64,000 bases of DNA from Nocardia sp. CC227C (GCF_030767025.1 NZ_JASITE010000005.1:248001-312000), one strand, 5' to 3'. Positions 45,838 through 56,773 are shown, counted from the first letter of the stretch. Made by a program: numbers and translations. Notes: generated by a model not told the origin, from the sequence alone.

Positions 45838-46470
45838 GTGAACGCATGTATGCTCATCGACGTGAGCGAGCAGGCAGCTACCCGAGTCGAGCGCAAGGAA
45901 CGCACCCGCGCCGCTCTCCTCGAAGGCACCCTCTCCCTCGCCGCCGACCGCGGTTTCGCCGCCCTGAGCCTGCGCGAGATCGCCCGCTCCGCCGGAATCG
46001 TGCCGACCGCCTTCTACCGGCACTTCTCCTCGCTCGACGAGCTCGGCGCCACCCTGGTGGACCAGGGCGTCCGCGAACTCCGCCTGGCACTGCGGGAACT
46101 GCGCCGCACCCCCGACGCCCGCCTGGCCGAAACCGTCCGCTTCGTCTTCGAGCAAGTCGACGGCAAGGAGGACCTCTACGGCTTCCTGCTCCGCGAACGC
46201 CACGGCGGTTCCGCGGCCCTGCGCGGCGCCATCGCCGTCGAACTACAGCTCATAGTGCGCGAACTGGTGGTCGACCTCTCCCGCATCCGCGCCCTCGACA
46301 CCTGGTCCCACGACGACCTCGAACTGGCCGCCGACCTCATAGTCTCCACCGTCGCCGCCCGCATAGCCGACTACATCACCGCCGCCCCCCGCGACCGCCC
46401 GCACCTGGTGGACACCGCCATCCGCCAGGTCCGCCTGATCTCCCTCGGCATGGCCGCCTGGCGGCCGTGA
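45838..46470 (+). CDS. DesT/FabR-like TetR regulator of unsaturated fatty acid synthesis
   Basis: A 210-residue TetR protein. The HTH line RAALLEGTLSLAADRGFAALSLREIARSAGIVPTAFYRHFSSLDELG closely follows Pseudomonas DesT and E. coli FabR (IVPTAFYRHF is typical). The C-terminal domain is complete. GTG at 45838 was chosen because AAGGA lies seven bases upstream; GTG 45823, ATG 45850 and GTG 45862 are alternatives. DesT senses the saturated/unsaturated acyl-CoA ratio and controls a desaturase-reductase operon, which is the gene order here. Confidence 0.88.
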   Translation: MNACMLIDVSEQAATRVERKERTRAALLEGTLSLAADRGFAALSLREIARSAGIVPTAFYRHFSSLDELGATLVDQGVRELRLALRELRRTPDARLAETVRFVFEQVDGKEDLYGFLLRERHGGSAALRGAIAVELQLIVRELVVDLSRIRALDTWSHDDLELAADLIVSTVAARIADYITAAPRDRPHLVDTAIRQVRLISLGMAAWRP

Positions 46471-46619
46471 CACCCACCGGTGAGCCGGCATGCGGCGAGT
46501 GAACTCACAGGTTCGCACCCGAATTTCTCCGACCGATCAATCGATTGCCGATACAGTGATGTGAAATCCTTTGCCCACCAATTGATATGAGGTGAATGGA
46601 TGGCTGTCGCGGAGGGGAA

Positions 46620-47936
46620 ATGTCGAGTCTCGACGAACGGATCAGTGCTGCGACCGGGTGGCTGACTCGCAATCAGATGCCTGACAGTCAAGGCGGAGCG
46701 GGGTGGGGGTGGGTACCCGACGTGCCGCCGAACCCGCAGAACACCGCCGAGGTCGTCTGTGCGCTCACCACGGCACGCCGCCGGGTGCCGCGCGTCGACG
46801 AGGTTTCCCGATTGGTTCGCCGCGCCGTCGTGCATCGTGAAGAAGGCGGCGATTGGGCCTTCCAAGCACCCATCGACCTGGCCTGGAAGATCCGGGGTCT
46901 GCGCTGCCTCGGGGTCGACGCCGCGGACATCGATATCACCGCGTGCCGTGACGCTCTCGTCGCCGAACAGGATGCCGACAGCGGTGGGTGGCGAATGTCC
47001 AGCCGAGTCGGGCCGATATCGGTTACCGCGACCGCGACGGCTGTGCAGGCGCTGACCGGAGTCAGTCAGCCGAATGACGTTTTCATGCGCTCGGCGGAGC
47101 GCGGTATCAAGTTCCTGGTCTCGACAACGCTCGCCCGCGACCCCCGCGTCGAACCGCTCTACGCATGCGCACATATCGCGTCGACACTGGCTCGGCCCGA
47201 AATCTCGTCGCTGGGTGGTAAACGGTTCGAGCGGGCCCGGGACCTCTCGGTGGAACGCATTCTCGCCGGCCTACGCCGCCAGGAGACACATATCGGCGAG
47301 GAGGCATTCCAACGCGACAACCAGGCCGAGACGTGGCGTCATCTGACCCTCCACCTCTCGGTTGGTGCGGTAGTGGCCGCCGATCCGCGAACCATTTTCG
47401 ATCCGGCCGTCCGGCAAGCGCTCTCCGAACTTCTGGACCTTCAGGAAACGACGCGCCAACACGCGCAGCACGGTGGTTTCCGCACATCCATGTCGGGGTT
47501 CGTAACCTCCTACGCGACCACGCAGGCGCTGGAGGCCATGACGAATATCCGAACGTCGCTGAACGAAAGCATCAATACCGCAAAGGTATTCGATCTGGTC
47601 TGCCGTGCCGATGGGGTCCACCACGCGGATGCGCAACGGTTGATATCCACCCGCGGTCGGGAACTCGTGATGAACAGCCACGCCGGTGCCGCACTGCTCG
47701 CGGTCGGCGGTGCTTCCGGGTTGACCATCGCACTACTCGCTGTCGCGTTCGCCGACGATCTGGGCGAAGCCGGCAGCCGGGCACTCGTCGTCTGGGGCGT
47801 CCTGTTCGTGGCATTGGGAACCTTCGCAGGTATCTCGACGCGACTGCCGAGCGTGCCCAATGGGCGGATCGCAGCAGCCGTTTTCGCCGCCTACACGGCT
47901 GTCGTGCTGCCGATTGTCACCTTCCTGCTCTCGTGA
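46620..47936 (+). CDS. Prenyltransferase/squalene-cyclase-repeat (alpha-toroid) protein with membrane tail
   Basis: A 438-residue protein. The first 330 residues are an alpha/alpha-toroid of the squalene-cyclase/prenyltransferase type, with repeats of the form GGW/GGF plus T-A-x-A/V-x-x-A-L (GGAGWGWVPD, GDWAFQAPIDLAWK, DSGGWRMSSRVGPISVTATATAVQAL, HGGFRTSMSGFVTSYATTQALEAM). The DxDD motif of class II cyclases is absent. Three hydrophobic helices follow (about 360-438). ATG 46620 has GGAGGGG upstream; ATG 46596 is an alternative. The next gene overlaps by four bases and encodes an EamA transporter. It is probably a binding or scaffold toroid; function unknown. Confidence 0.85.
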   Translation: MSSLDERISAATGWLTRNQMPDSQGGAGWGWVPDVPPNPQNTAEVVCALTTARRRVPRVDEVSRLVRRAVVHREEGGDWAFQAPIDLAWKIRGLRCLGVDAADIDITACRDALVAEQDADSGGWRMSSRVGPISVTATATAVQALTGVSQPNDVFMRSAERGIKFLVSTTLARDPRVEPLYACAHIASTLARPEISSLGGKRFERARDLSVERILAGLRRQETHIGEEAFQRDNQAETWRHLTLHLSVGAVVAADPRTIFDPAVRQALSELLDLQETTRQHAQHGGFRTSMSGFVTSYATTQALEAMTNIRTSLNESINTAKVFDLVCRADGVHHADAQRLISTRGRELVMNSHAGAALLAVGGASGLTIALLAVAFADDLGEAGSRALVVWGVLFVALGTFAGISTRLPSVPNGRIAAAVFAAYTAVVLPIVTFLLS

Positions 47937-48868
47937 TCGGCAGTAGACGAGCGATTGTCCTGATGGTCGTCGCGACGACTCTGTGGGGGGCTTCCAGCGC
48001 CTTCTTGGCGGTGGTCTCCGCACCCGGCATCGGTTCAGCGGCTCCGGTGGCCGTCGGCGGCGCACTGTCTCTACTGTGCGTAGCCACGGCCCGCGGGGAG
48101 GCGCCGTGGCGGACCTTCCGCGCGGACCGTCGCCTGTTTCTCTGCCTCGGCGGGCTGGAGACCGCGAACCTCGCCTTCTATGTGGCAGCACTGCGGTTGG
48201 GACCACTCCCGGTCGTCGTGGCGCTGCATCTGACCGCACCGATGATCCTCATCGTGTCGCAGGTCCTACGGGGAAAACGCTCCCTCGGGATAGCGGTATT
48301 GGCCGAGTTGACGCTGGTCGGCGCGGCGATCGGCCTCGTCGCCGTGGGGCGGACGGACTCCCGCGGGACCACCGCTGTCGTCGCCGGATGCGTACTCGCG
48401 TTGGCCAGCGCGGCCTGTGTGGCGGGCCTCGTGACGCTGGTCGCCGAACACGCGGCACAGCGCGCGACACTGGCTTCTGCCGGGCTACAGCTGCTGCTGG
48501 CGGCGATTCTCGCGCTGCCTCTCACGATCGCCGCAGCGCCGTCCTCCGGGTGGGCGACCGCACAACTCGTCGCGATCGGGGCGCTGCTGCTCGGTCCTGG
48601 GTTCGCCTGTTACTGGTGGGCGCTTCGGACGCTGGACGCCACGACAGCCGGCATCCTAGGACTCAATGAAGCCGTGGCAGCCGCGATCATCGGTGCTGTC
48701 CTCACCGATACCCTCCTCACCACGGCGACCGTGGTGGCCGGAGGCTTGGTACTCACGGCCGTGGCCGTGCAGGTCCGAACCGATACGGCATTCGATGAGC
48801 GGCGGCGACGAAGGCCGCGCAAGCTCTCTCGTCCTTATCTCCGGTCTCGGTCTCGACCCCGCTGTTGA
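47933..48868 (+). CDS. EamA/DMT-family transporter
   Basis: A 311-residue membrane protein with about ten helices in two EamA repeats. The first opens with IVLMVVATTLWGASSAFLAVV and contains LETANLAFYVAALRLGPLPVVVALHLTAPMI; the second contains GFACYWWALRTLDATTAGILGLNEAVAAAIIGAV. GTG overlaps the upstream stop (GTGA), so it is co-translated with the toroid protein. EamA members export metabolites, often amino acids or nucleobase-like compounds. The last 38 residues are Arg-rich, and the 3' end overlaps the convergent trpF-like gene by 116 bp. Confidence 0.9.
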   Translation: MIGSRRAIVLMVVATTLWGASSAFLAVVSAPGIGSAAPVAVGGALSLLCVATARGEAPWRTFRADRRLFLCLGGLETANLAFYVAALRLGPLPVVVALHLTAPMILIVSQVLRGKRSLGIAVLAELTLVGAAIGLVAVGRTDSRGTTAVVAGCVLALASAACVAGLVTLVAEHAAQRATLASAGLQLLLAAILALPLTIAAAPSSGWATAQLVAIGALLLGPGFACYWWALRTLDATTAGILGLNEAVAAAIIGAVLTDTLLTTATVVAGGLVLTAVAVQVRTDTAFDERRRRRPRKLSRPYLRSRSRPRC

Positions 48869-49436
48869 CGTCGATACCGAACGGGCGAACAGTCGCGATC
48901 GCGTCGCCCACATTCTCCGGATTCAGCCCGCCCGCGAGGATTACCACGCACTGCGAACCGTCGAGAGCGCGCACGATGTCCGCGCTGATGGACCAGTCGT
49001 GCGTCCGACCCGTTCCTCCGAGACGGTCGGCCGTCCGTGAATCCAACAGAATCGCGTCACAATCAACCGCGACCCGCCGCGCCACATCGACGGCTTCGGG
49101 TCCGGTCACATGGACAGCTCGAAGGACCTTCAGCCCACCCGCCAGCTCCCTGACCTGCCGCACAGTTTCATCGGTGACCAGACCGTGCACCTGGACAGCG
49201 TCCACTCCGATGCGACAGGCAAGATCGACAATGGCTGCCGCATCCTCCAGATGCGTCACCAGCACCCGGGTGACGAAGGGCGGGGCCAGCCCGGACAATC
49301 GGGCCGCCGTTTCGGTATCGAGCGCGTCTTCGCTGAAATGCGTTACGCCACTGATGAACCCGATGGCGTCTGCACCGGCGGACACTGCGATTCGCAGATC
49401 GTTCTCGGAGCGAATTCCGCAGATCTTCGCACGCAT
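48753..49436 (-). CDS. trpF: Phosphoribosylanthranilate isomerase (TrpF-like)
   Basis: A 227-residue TIM-barrel isomerase with both catalytic residues: Cys6 in KICGIR and Asp132 in AILLDS. Also present are the phosphate-binding loops VILAGGLNPENV and IDVNSGVE. TrpF converts phosphoribosylanthranilate to CdRP in tryptophan synthesis. Most actinobacteria use the bifunctional PriA instead, so a stand-alone TrpF away from trp genes is unusual. ATG 49436 was chosen to match the family start. The gene is convergent with, and overlaps, the EamA gene. It may serve an indole- or anthranilate-derived product. Confidence 0.9.
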   Translation of the reverse strand: MRAKICGIRSENDLRIAVSAGADAIGFISGVTHFSEDALDTETAARLSGLAPPFVTRVLVTHLEDAAAIVDLACRIGVDAVQVHGLVTDETVRQVRELAGGLKVLRAVHVTGPEAVDVARRVAVDCDAILLDSRTADRLGGTGRTHDWSISADIVRALDGSQCVVILAGGLNPENVGDAIATVRPFGIDVNSGVETETGDKDERACAAFVAAAHRMPYRFGPARPRP

Positions 49437-49472
49437 GGTCACCTTGGCTACTCTACCCAAACACTGCGACGG

Positions 49473-50843
49473 TCAGCGTTGTTCCTCCGCACGCTGCGGC
49501 GGCCGCACCGGCAGCAGGGCCAGCAGGCCGATGATCAGTACCAGCAGCAGGCCGACTATGCCGGCGCGGTCGGCGTCGAAGGCCCAGGCGAAGAGGCCGA
49601 AGAGGGTGGGGGCCAGGAAGGATACGGCTCGGCCGGTGGTGGTGTAGAGGCCGAATATCTGGCCTTCGCGGCCGGGTGGGGCGAGGCGGGCGAGGAAGGA
49701 GCGGGCGGAGGCTTGGGCGGGGCCGACGAAGACGGTGAGCAGGAGGCCGAAGATCCAGAACATGAGGGGGCCGGACACCGCGAGGAGGGCGGTGCCGCAG
49801 ACGATCATGGACAGCAGTGACGTCACGATGACGGCCTTCGGGCCGATGCGGTCGTCGAAGCGACCCGCGACGACGGCGCCGAGCGCCGCGACCACATTCG
49901 CCGCGATGCCGAACAGCAGCACGTCGGCGTCGGCGATGCCGTAGACATTGACGGCCAGCACCGCGCCGAAGGTGAAGACACCGGCCAGGCCGTCCCGGAA
50001 AACCGCACTGGCTAGCAGGAAACCGACGGTACGGCGGTCGACGCGCCACAGCTCGCGCAGATCCCGCCACAGCACCCGATACGAGGTGAGCAGGGCGCGC
50101 CACCAACCGGTCAGCCTGTTACCGGTCCGAACCCGCACGGCCGCACCGGGATCGGCGTCGGTGCGCGGCAGCTCCGGAGCCAGGAACAGCACCGGCAGGG
50201 CGAAGGCGGCGAACCAGACGGCCGCCAGCACGGCCACCAGGCGGATGTTCAGGCCGGTGTCGGTGGGAACGCCGAGCAGACCGCGGAAATCGCCGTCACC
50301 GCTGATGAAGCCGAAATAGCAGATGAGCAGCAGCAGGATGCCGCCGAAATAGCCCATGGCCCAACCGAATCCAGAGACGCGGCCCACGGTGGCGGGCGTG
50401 GACACCTGGCGCAGCATGGCGTTGTAGGGCACGTTAGCGAGTTCGAAGAACGCCGAGCCCAAGCCCAGCAGCACCAGACCCAGCCACAGATAGTGATAGT
50501 CGTCGCGCACGAAGAACATGAGCGACATGGTCAGCACGGTCATGCCGGTCAGAATCGCCAGGGAGAGTTTGCGTTTGGCGGCGGCGTCGAACCACTGGCC
50601 GCTCACGGGCGCGGTGAGTGCGACCACCAGCCCCGCCGCTCCCAAGGCCCATCCCAACCAGGCGCTCGCCGAGATGTCGCCGGGCAGATTCTCGCCCACC
50701 TTGTCGGTGAGGTACACCGAGAAGACGAAGGTGAGGATCACGGCATTGAATGCCGCGGAACCCCAATCCCACATACCCCACGCGACCACCTGCCCGCGGC
50801 CACTGGCCTGCCCGACCGTCGCCTGTCCCGAAACCTCCGCCAT
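49473..50843 (-). CDS. MFS transporter of the UMF1/Atg22 type
   Basis: A 456-residue transporter with about twelve membrane helices. The start WGMWDWGSAAFNAVILTFVFSVYL and the motif FFELANVPYNAMLRQVSTPATVGRVSGFGWAMGYFGG are hallmarks of the UMF1 (Atg22-like) group. ATG at 50843 gives the usual start; the ribosome binding site is weak. Substrates of bacterial members are mostly unknown. It is divergent from the PadR gene, and a perfect inverted repeat lies in the gap, so PadR may repress it. Confidence 0.94.
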   Translation of the reverse strand: MAEVSGQATVGQASGRGQVVAWGMWDWGSAAFNAVILTFVFSVYLTDKVGENLPGDISASAWLGWALGAAGLVVALTAPVSGQWFDAAAKRKLSLAILTGMTVLTMSLMFFVRDDYHYLWLGLVLLGLGSAFFELANVPYNAMLRQVSTPATVGRVSGFGWAMGYFGGILLLLICYFGFISGDGDFRGLLGVPTDTGLNIRLVAVLAAVWFAAFALPVLFLAPELPRTDADPGAAVRVRTGNRLTGWWRALLTSYRVLWRDLRELWRVDRRTVGFLLASAVFRDGLAGVFTFGAVLAVNVYGIADADVLLFGIAANVVAALGAVVAGRFDDRIGPKAVIVTSLLSMIVCGTALLAVSGPLMFWIFGLLLTVFVGPAQASARSFLARLAPPGREGQIFGLYTTTGRAVSFLAPTLFGLFAWAFDADRAGIVGLLLVLIIGLLALLPVRPPQRAEEQR

Positions 50844-50929
50844 CAGCGCAGGGTATGCGACGAATCGGAAACGGCGGCGGGAAACACGCCACCGTTCACG
50901 GGGCGGCCATGCGGCGGTACCCCACCCCG

Positions 50930-50949
50930 CTATGCACCGAGTTGCATAG
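50930..50949. promoter_or_regulatory. Perfect inverted repeat CTATGCA-N6-TGCATAG, candidate PadR operator
   Basis: Seven-base perfect arms with a 6-base spacer in the gap between the divergent MFS and PadR genes, 29 bp before the PadR start. Length and AT-rich arms fit PadR-family operators (of the ATGCA/TGCAT kind). It likely controls padR itself and perhaps the fadH-like operon and the MFS gene. Confidence 0.65.
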
Positions 50950-50977
50950 TACATATTGTCGCAGTTATCCTCGACGC

Positions 50978-51553
50978 ATGGCCCTCGAACACGCGTTGCT
51001 GGTATCGCTGACCGAGCGCGCCAGTTCGGGCTACGAACTGGCGCGTCGCTTCGACAAATCCATCGGCTTCTTCTGGAACGCCACCCACCAGCAGATCTAT
51101 CGCGTCCTCAAGCGTATGGAAGAGCAGGGCTGGGTGAGCGCCGAGGCCGTGGTGCAGGACGGACGACCCGACAAGAAGGTGTACACGGTCAGTGACGCCG
51201 GGCGGGCCGAACTCACCCGCTGGATCGCCGAACCCCTCGATATCGGTCCCATGCGCAACGAGCTGGGCGTGAAACTGCGCGCCGCCTCGCACGGCGACAT
51301 CCCGACGCTCTGCGCCGAGGTGGCCCGGCTGCGCGATCAGCACGCCCAGCGGCTGGAGCTGTATCGCGCCTTCGAGAAGAAGGACTTCTCCGCACCGGAT
51401 CGGCTCTCCGGAACGGCTCTGCACCAGTACCTCGTCCTGCGCGGCGGCATCCGCGTCGAGGAGGGGTTCGTCGACTGGTGCGATGAAATCCTCGCCGCCC
51501 TGCGGCGGGACACGGACCCGCGAGGCGACACAGCCCCGTCGCCCGCGCCCTGA
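50978..51553 (+). CDS. PadR-family transcriptional regulator
   Basis: A 191-residue repressor with the PadR winged helix (about 1-85: MALEHALLVSLTERASSGYELARRFDKSIGFFWNATHQQIYRVLKRMEEQGW, then DGRPDKKVYTVSDAGRAEL). A C-terminal dimerisation domain (Vir_C type) ends near DEILAALRRD. ATG 50978 was chosen to match the family start. It lies 18 bp before the FadH-like gene in the same direction, so they are probably one operon. Confidence 0.95.
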   Translation: MALEHALLVSLTERASSGYELARRFDKSIGFFWNATHQQIYRVLKRMEEQGWVSAEAVVQDGRPDKKVYTVSDAGRAELTRWIAEPLDIGPMRNELGVKLRAASHGDIPTLCAEVARLRDQHAQRLELYRAFEKKDFSAPDRLSGTALHQYLVLRGGIRVEEGFVDWCDEILAALRRDTDPRGDTAPSPAP

Positions 51554-53598
<2,045 letters not shown>

Positions 53599-53599
<1 letters not shown>

Positions 53600-54174
53600 T
53601 GCCGCTGCTGACCCGCCTCGGTCTGCCCGGCGACGAGCGGTCCTGGGCGGCAATGGGATTCACTGTCACCGACGGCATCGTGCGCATCGGCCAGGTGACG
53701 TGCACCTTCGGCGAACCCGCCTGGGGCTTCGACGAGGTGCACGCCGATCCGGCGCTGCTGGGCGTCCCGGCCCTGCTGGACACGACGGACGCACCGCACG
53801 CACCACCGCATCCGAACGGCGTGACCCGGGTGGACCACATCGTCTACTGGGTCCCCGACCTGGACAAGGCGGTCGAGGATCTGAACGCGGTCCTCGGCGC
53901 GCCCCCGCGCCGCCGCTTCCACCCGCGCGGCCCCGACGGCCCGGAAATGGCCTTCTACCGCGTCGGCGAAGCCTTCATCGAGGTCGTCACCTCGGGCCTG
54001 CCCCGAGCCCTGGCCGGTATCGCCTTCATGGCCGACGACCTGGACGCCACGGTCACGGCCGTACGCGCCGCGGGCGGCCCCATCGGCGACCCCAAACCGG
54101 CGGTCCAGGGTGGTCGCATCGCCAGTATCTGGCGGGGCCACGCGCAGTGGGGCATCGCGTTCATGGAGGAGTAG
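53599..54174 (+). CDS. VOC/glyoxalase-like protein
   Basis: A 191-residue protein. The VOC fold starts near VTRVDHIVYWVPDLDKAVEDLNAVLG (about 73-100) and contains EMAFYRVGEAFIEVVT, with the expected His and Glu metal-ligand candidates. A 70-residue N-terminal segment precedes it (an incomplete second VOC half, TVTDGIVRIGQVTCTFGEPAWGF). The ATG overlaps the FadH-like stop (TAATG). Substrate unknown; the operon suggests a CoA-thioester or lipid aldehyde. Confidence 0.88.
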
Positions 54175-54327
54175 ACCGCAGACGCGACAGCTGATCTCGT
54201 GAGGCGGGGGTAACTCATGGGGTACGCCCAACATGGCTTCGGCACTCACCGCCGGCACGGGTGCACGACCGACGACGGCTCGCGGCCGGCCGTTGAAGTC
54301 ACGGAGAGGCGGGTAAGCTCGCCAATC

Positions 54328-55122
54328 GTGAGTCTTCCCGTACCCACCGCTGACAACCGTGCCGTCGTCACCGGAGCCTCGTCCGGTATCGGCACCGCCC
54401 TCGCCACCGAGCTCGCGTCGCGCGGCTACAACGTCATCCTCGTCGCCCGGCGCGAGGATCTGCTGAACCAGCTGGCGCAGCGGCTGGCCGAGAAATACGG
54501 CGTGATCGCCGAGGTCCGCGCGGTGGACCTGTCCGATCGGGAGCAGCGGGCTCCGCTGTCCAAGGAGCTCTCCGGCCGCGATATCGCGATCCTGTGCAAC
54601 AACGCCGGGGTGGCCACCTTCGGCGCGCTGGCCGACCTGGACCTGGACTACGAGCGCGACATCATGGAACTCAATGCCGTCGCCGTGCACGATCTCACCC
54701 TCGCGGTGCTGCCGGGCATGCTGGCGCGGCGCGCGGGCGGCATCCTCATCACCGGTTCGGCGGCGGGCAATATGCCCATCCCCAACAATGCCACCTACGC
54801 CGCGAGCAAGGCGTTCACCAACACCTTCTCCGAATCGCTGCGCGGTGAGCTCAAGGACACCGGCATCCACGTCACCCTGCTGGCCCCCGGCCCGGTGCGC
54901 ACCGACAACCCGGATCAGGAGGATGTGGGCAACAAGATCCCGGATTTCGTCTGGGTCTCCGCCGCGCACGCCGCCAAGATCTCCATCGACGGCCTGGCCC
55001 GCAACCGGATGCGCATCGTTCCGGGCGTGCTCAGCAAGGGGATGAGCCTGGCCGGACAGTTCGGCCCGCGCTCCATCACCTCGGTGGTCGCCGGATCGGT
55101 GTACAAGAAGCTGGGCGGCTGA
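54328..55122 (+). CDS. cmrA: Mycolate reductase CmrA (SDR family)
   Basis: A 264-residue short-chain dehydrogenase with cofactor loop TGASSGIG (about 14-21), NNAGVATFG, and the active-site YAASK. The line NAVAVHDLTLAVLPGMLARRAGGILITGSAAGNMPIPNNATYAASKAFTNTFSESLRGEL and the ending GSVYKKLGG closely resemble Rv2509 (CmrA), which reduces the beta-keto precursor of mycolic acids. GTG 54328 was chosen because the family starts with SLPVPTADNRAVV. It lies upstream of a lysA-like gene, the DUF853 gene and orn, in an order similar to Rv2509-Rv2510c-Rv2511. Confidence 0.94.
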   Translation: MSLPVPTADNRAVVTGASSGIGTALATELASRGYNVILVARREDLLNQLAQRLAEKYGVIAEVRAVDLSDREQRAPLSKELSGRDIAILCNNAGVATFGALADLDLDYERDIMELNAVAVHDLTLAVLPGMLARRAGGILITGSAAGNMPIPNNATYAASKAFTNTFSESLRGELKDTGIHVTLLAPGPVRTDNPDQEDVGNKIPDFVWVSAAHAAKISIDGLARNRMRIVPGVLSKGMSLAGQFGPRSITSVVAGSVYKKLGG

Positions 55123-55266
55123 GTCGGCCCCGGGGGTCAGGAACCCGTCAAGATCGCCCGGGAGGCCGTCAAAGCAGCGTTATCGGGTGCGCCGGTCCCC
55201 CGGAATCGGCGTAGTCCTGACAGCGGCCCCGCATACCGAACGGCGGGGACGACAGCTGGAGACACC

Positions 55267-56607
55267 GTGACGCTGCTCGACATGTTCCCCTCCCTGGGAT
55301 CGACGATGGTGCCGCGACTGGCCCCGTCGGTCTGGCCGACCGACACCCACTACGACACGGGCGGACGCATCACCGTCGGCGGGGTTGCCCTCTCCGATAT
55401 AGCCGACCAGTACGGCACCGCCACCTACGTGCTGGCCGAGGACGAGGTGCGCGGCCGCTGCCGCGCCTACCGCAAGTACTTCCCGGACGCCGAGGTCATC
55501 TACGCGGGCAAGGCGCTGCTCACCAGGGCGGTGGCGGAATGGGTTACCTCCGAAGGACTTTCGCTCGACGTGTGCTCGGCCGGGGAGCTGGCGATCGCGC
55601 TGGCCGCCGGTGTGGACCCGGAGCGAATCATCCTGCACGGCAACGGCAAGCCGTTCCACGAGATGCAGGCGGCGGTGCGCGCCGGGGTCGGCCGCATCGT
55701 GATCGACTCGCTCACCGAGATCCCGCTGCTGGCCGCGCTGGCCACGAAACCGCAGCGCGTGCTGCTGCGCATCTCCCCCGATATCGACATCGACTCGCAT
55801 CCGGCGGTGCGCACCGGCGTCGCCGACCAGAAGTTCGGTTTCCCGCTGGGCAGCGACCTGGCCGCCGAAGCCGTGGAACGCGTACTGCGGCAACCGAATC
55901 TGCGCCTGGTCGGCTTCCACTGCCACCTCGGCTCGCAGATCTGCGACACCTTCCCGTTCGGTGAGGCGGTGCGCCGCCTGGTCGCCGCCATGGCGCGGGT
56001 GCGCGACGACCACGACCACCTGCTCACCGAACTGGATCTGGGCGGCGGGCACGCGGTGGCCTACCGCTGCGGTGACGCCGAGATGAACCTGCCCGAACTC
56101 GCCGACATCGTCGAGGACGCCCTCGACGCAGCCTGCGTGCGCTACGGCTACCCGCGCCCGCGGATCGCCGTCGAACCCGGCCGGGCCATCTTGGCGCGGG
56201 CCGGGATCACGCTGTACCGGGTGCTGTCCATCAAGCGGATCGACAACGGCCACACCTACGTGACCGTGGACGGCGGGATGAGCGACAACCCCCGCGTGGC
56301 GCTGTACGGCGCGCGCTACGACGCCGTGGTGGCCAACCGGCACCCCGTCGGCCCGGAGATGACCGCCACCGTCGCGGGACGCTACTGCGAGGCGGGCGAC
56401 ATCCTCGCCGCCGACGTGCGGCTCCCCGCCGACCTGCGGCCCGGCGAGGTGCTGGCGGTGCCGTGCACCGGCGCGTACCACCACAGCCTCGCCTCCACCT
56501 ACAACGGCGTCGGCCGCCCGCCCATCGTGGCGATCGGCGGCGGCCGCTGCCGCGAACTGCTGCGCCGCGAGACGATCGACGACCTGCTGCGCCGCGACGT
56601 GGGATGA
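55267..56607 (+). CDS. lysA: Diaminopimelate decarboxylase-like PLP enzyme (fold III)
   Basis: A 446-residue fold-III PLP decarboxylase. Its features are the PLP lysine in IYAGKALL (about residue 79), the HLGSQ phosphate region (GFHCHLGSQICD), DLGGGHAVAY, EPGRAI and a C-terminal GRYCEAGDILA then CTGAYHHS. In authentic LysA the motif is CESSD; here it is CEAGD. It is therefore a LysA family member that could decarboxylate diaminopimelate or a related diamino acid. It sits between cmrA and the DUF853 gene, away from thrA/argS, so it may be a second copy. GTG start behind GGAGA. Confidence 0.87.
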   Translation: MTLLDMFPSLGSTMVPRLAPSVWPTDTHYDTGGRITVGGVALSDIADQYGTATYVLAEDEVRGRCRAYRKYFPDAEVIYAGKALLTRAVAEWVTSEGLSLDVCSAGELAIALAAGVDPERIILHGNGKPFHEMQAAVRAGVGRIVIDSLTEIPLLAALATKPQRVLLRISPDIDIDSHPAVRTGVADQKFGFPLGSDLAAEAVERVLRQPNLRLVGFHCHLGSQICDTFPFGEAVRRLVAAMARVRDDHDHLLTELDLGGGHAVAYRCGDAEMNLPELADIVEDALDAACVRYGYPRPRIAVEPGRAILARAGITLYRVLSIKRIDNGHTYVTVDGGMSDNPRVALYGARYDAVVANRHPVGPEMTATVAGRYCEAGDILAADVRLPADLRPGEVLAVPCTGAYHHSLASTYNGVGRPPIVAIGGGRCRELLRRETIDDLLRRDVG

Positions 56608-56758
56608 CCGCGCATGGCCGCCCGGTGCCGTGCGCGAGCACGAGTTGCTCGCCGCGGTGGCGGATGCCCGCCACGTAGCCGGGAATGCCGTGGGATTCGC
56701 AGGATTCGGCGATCTGTTCGCCGAGGGTGGTCGCCAGGATGTGCAGTGCGCTGTTCAT
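56608..56758 (-). pseudogene. N-terminal remnant of a serine hydrolase (beta-lactamase fold)
   Basis: Reading from ATG 56758, about 42 residues resemble the start of class C beta-lactamase/serine hydrolases (TTLGEQIAESCESHGIPGYVAGIRHRGEQLVLAHGTG), including the IPGYVAGI line. Similarity ends near 56632. The frame then runs into the antisense of the lysA-like gene and reads as unrelated Arg-rich sequence. No catalytic SxxK is present. It looks like a truncated remnant left by rearrangement. Confidence 0.6.
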
Positions 56759-56773
56759 GGTGACGATGGTCGA

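Noticed and set aside
46620..47936. A functional squalene-hopene or other class II terpene cyclase.
   Set aside because: The toroid repeats are present but the DxDD catalytic motif is absent, and the C-terminus is a membrane domain.
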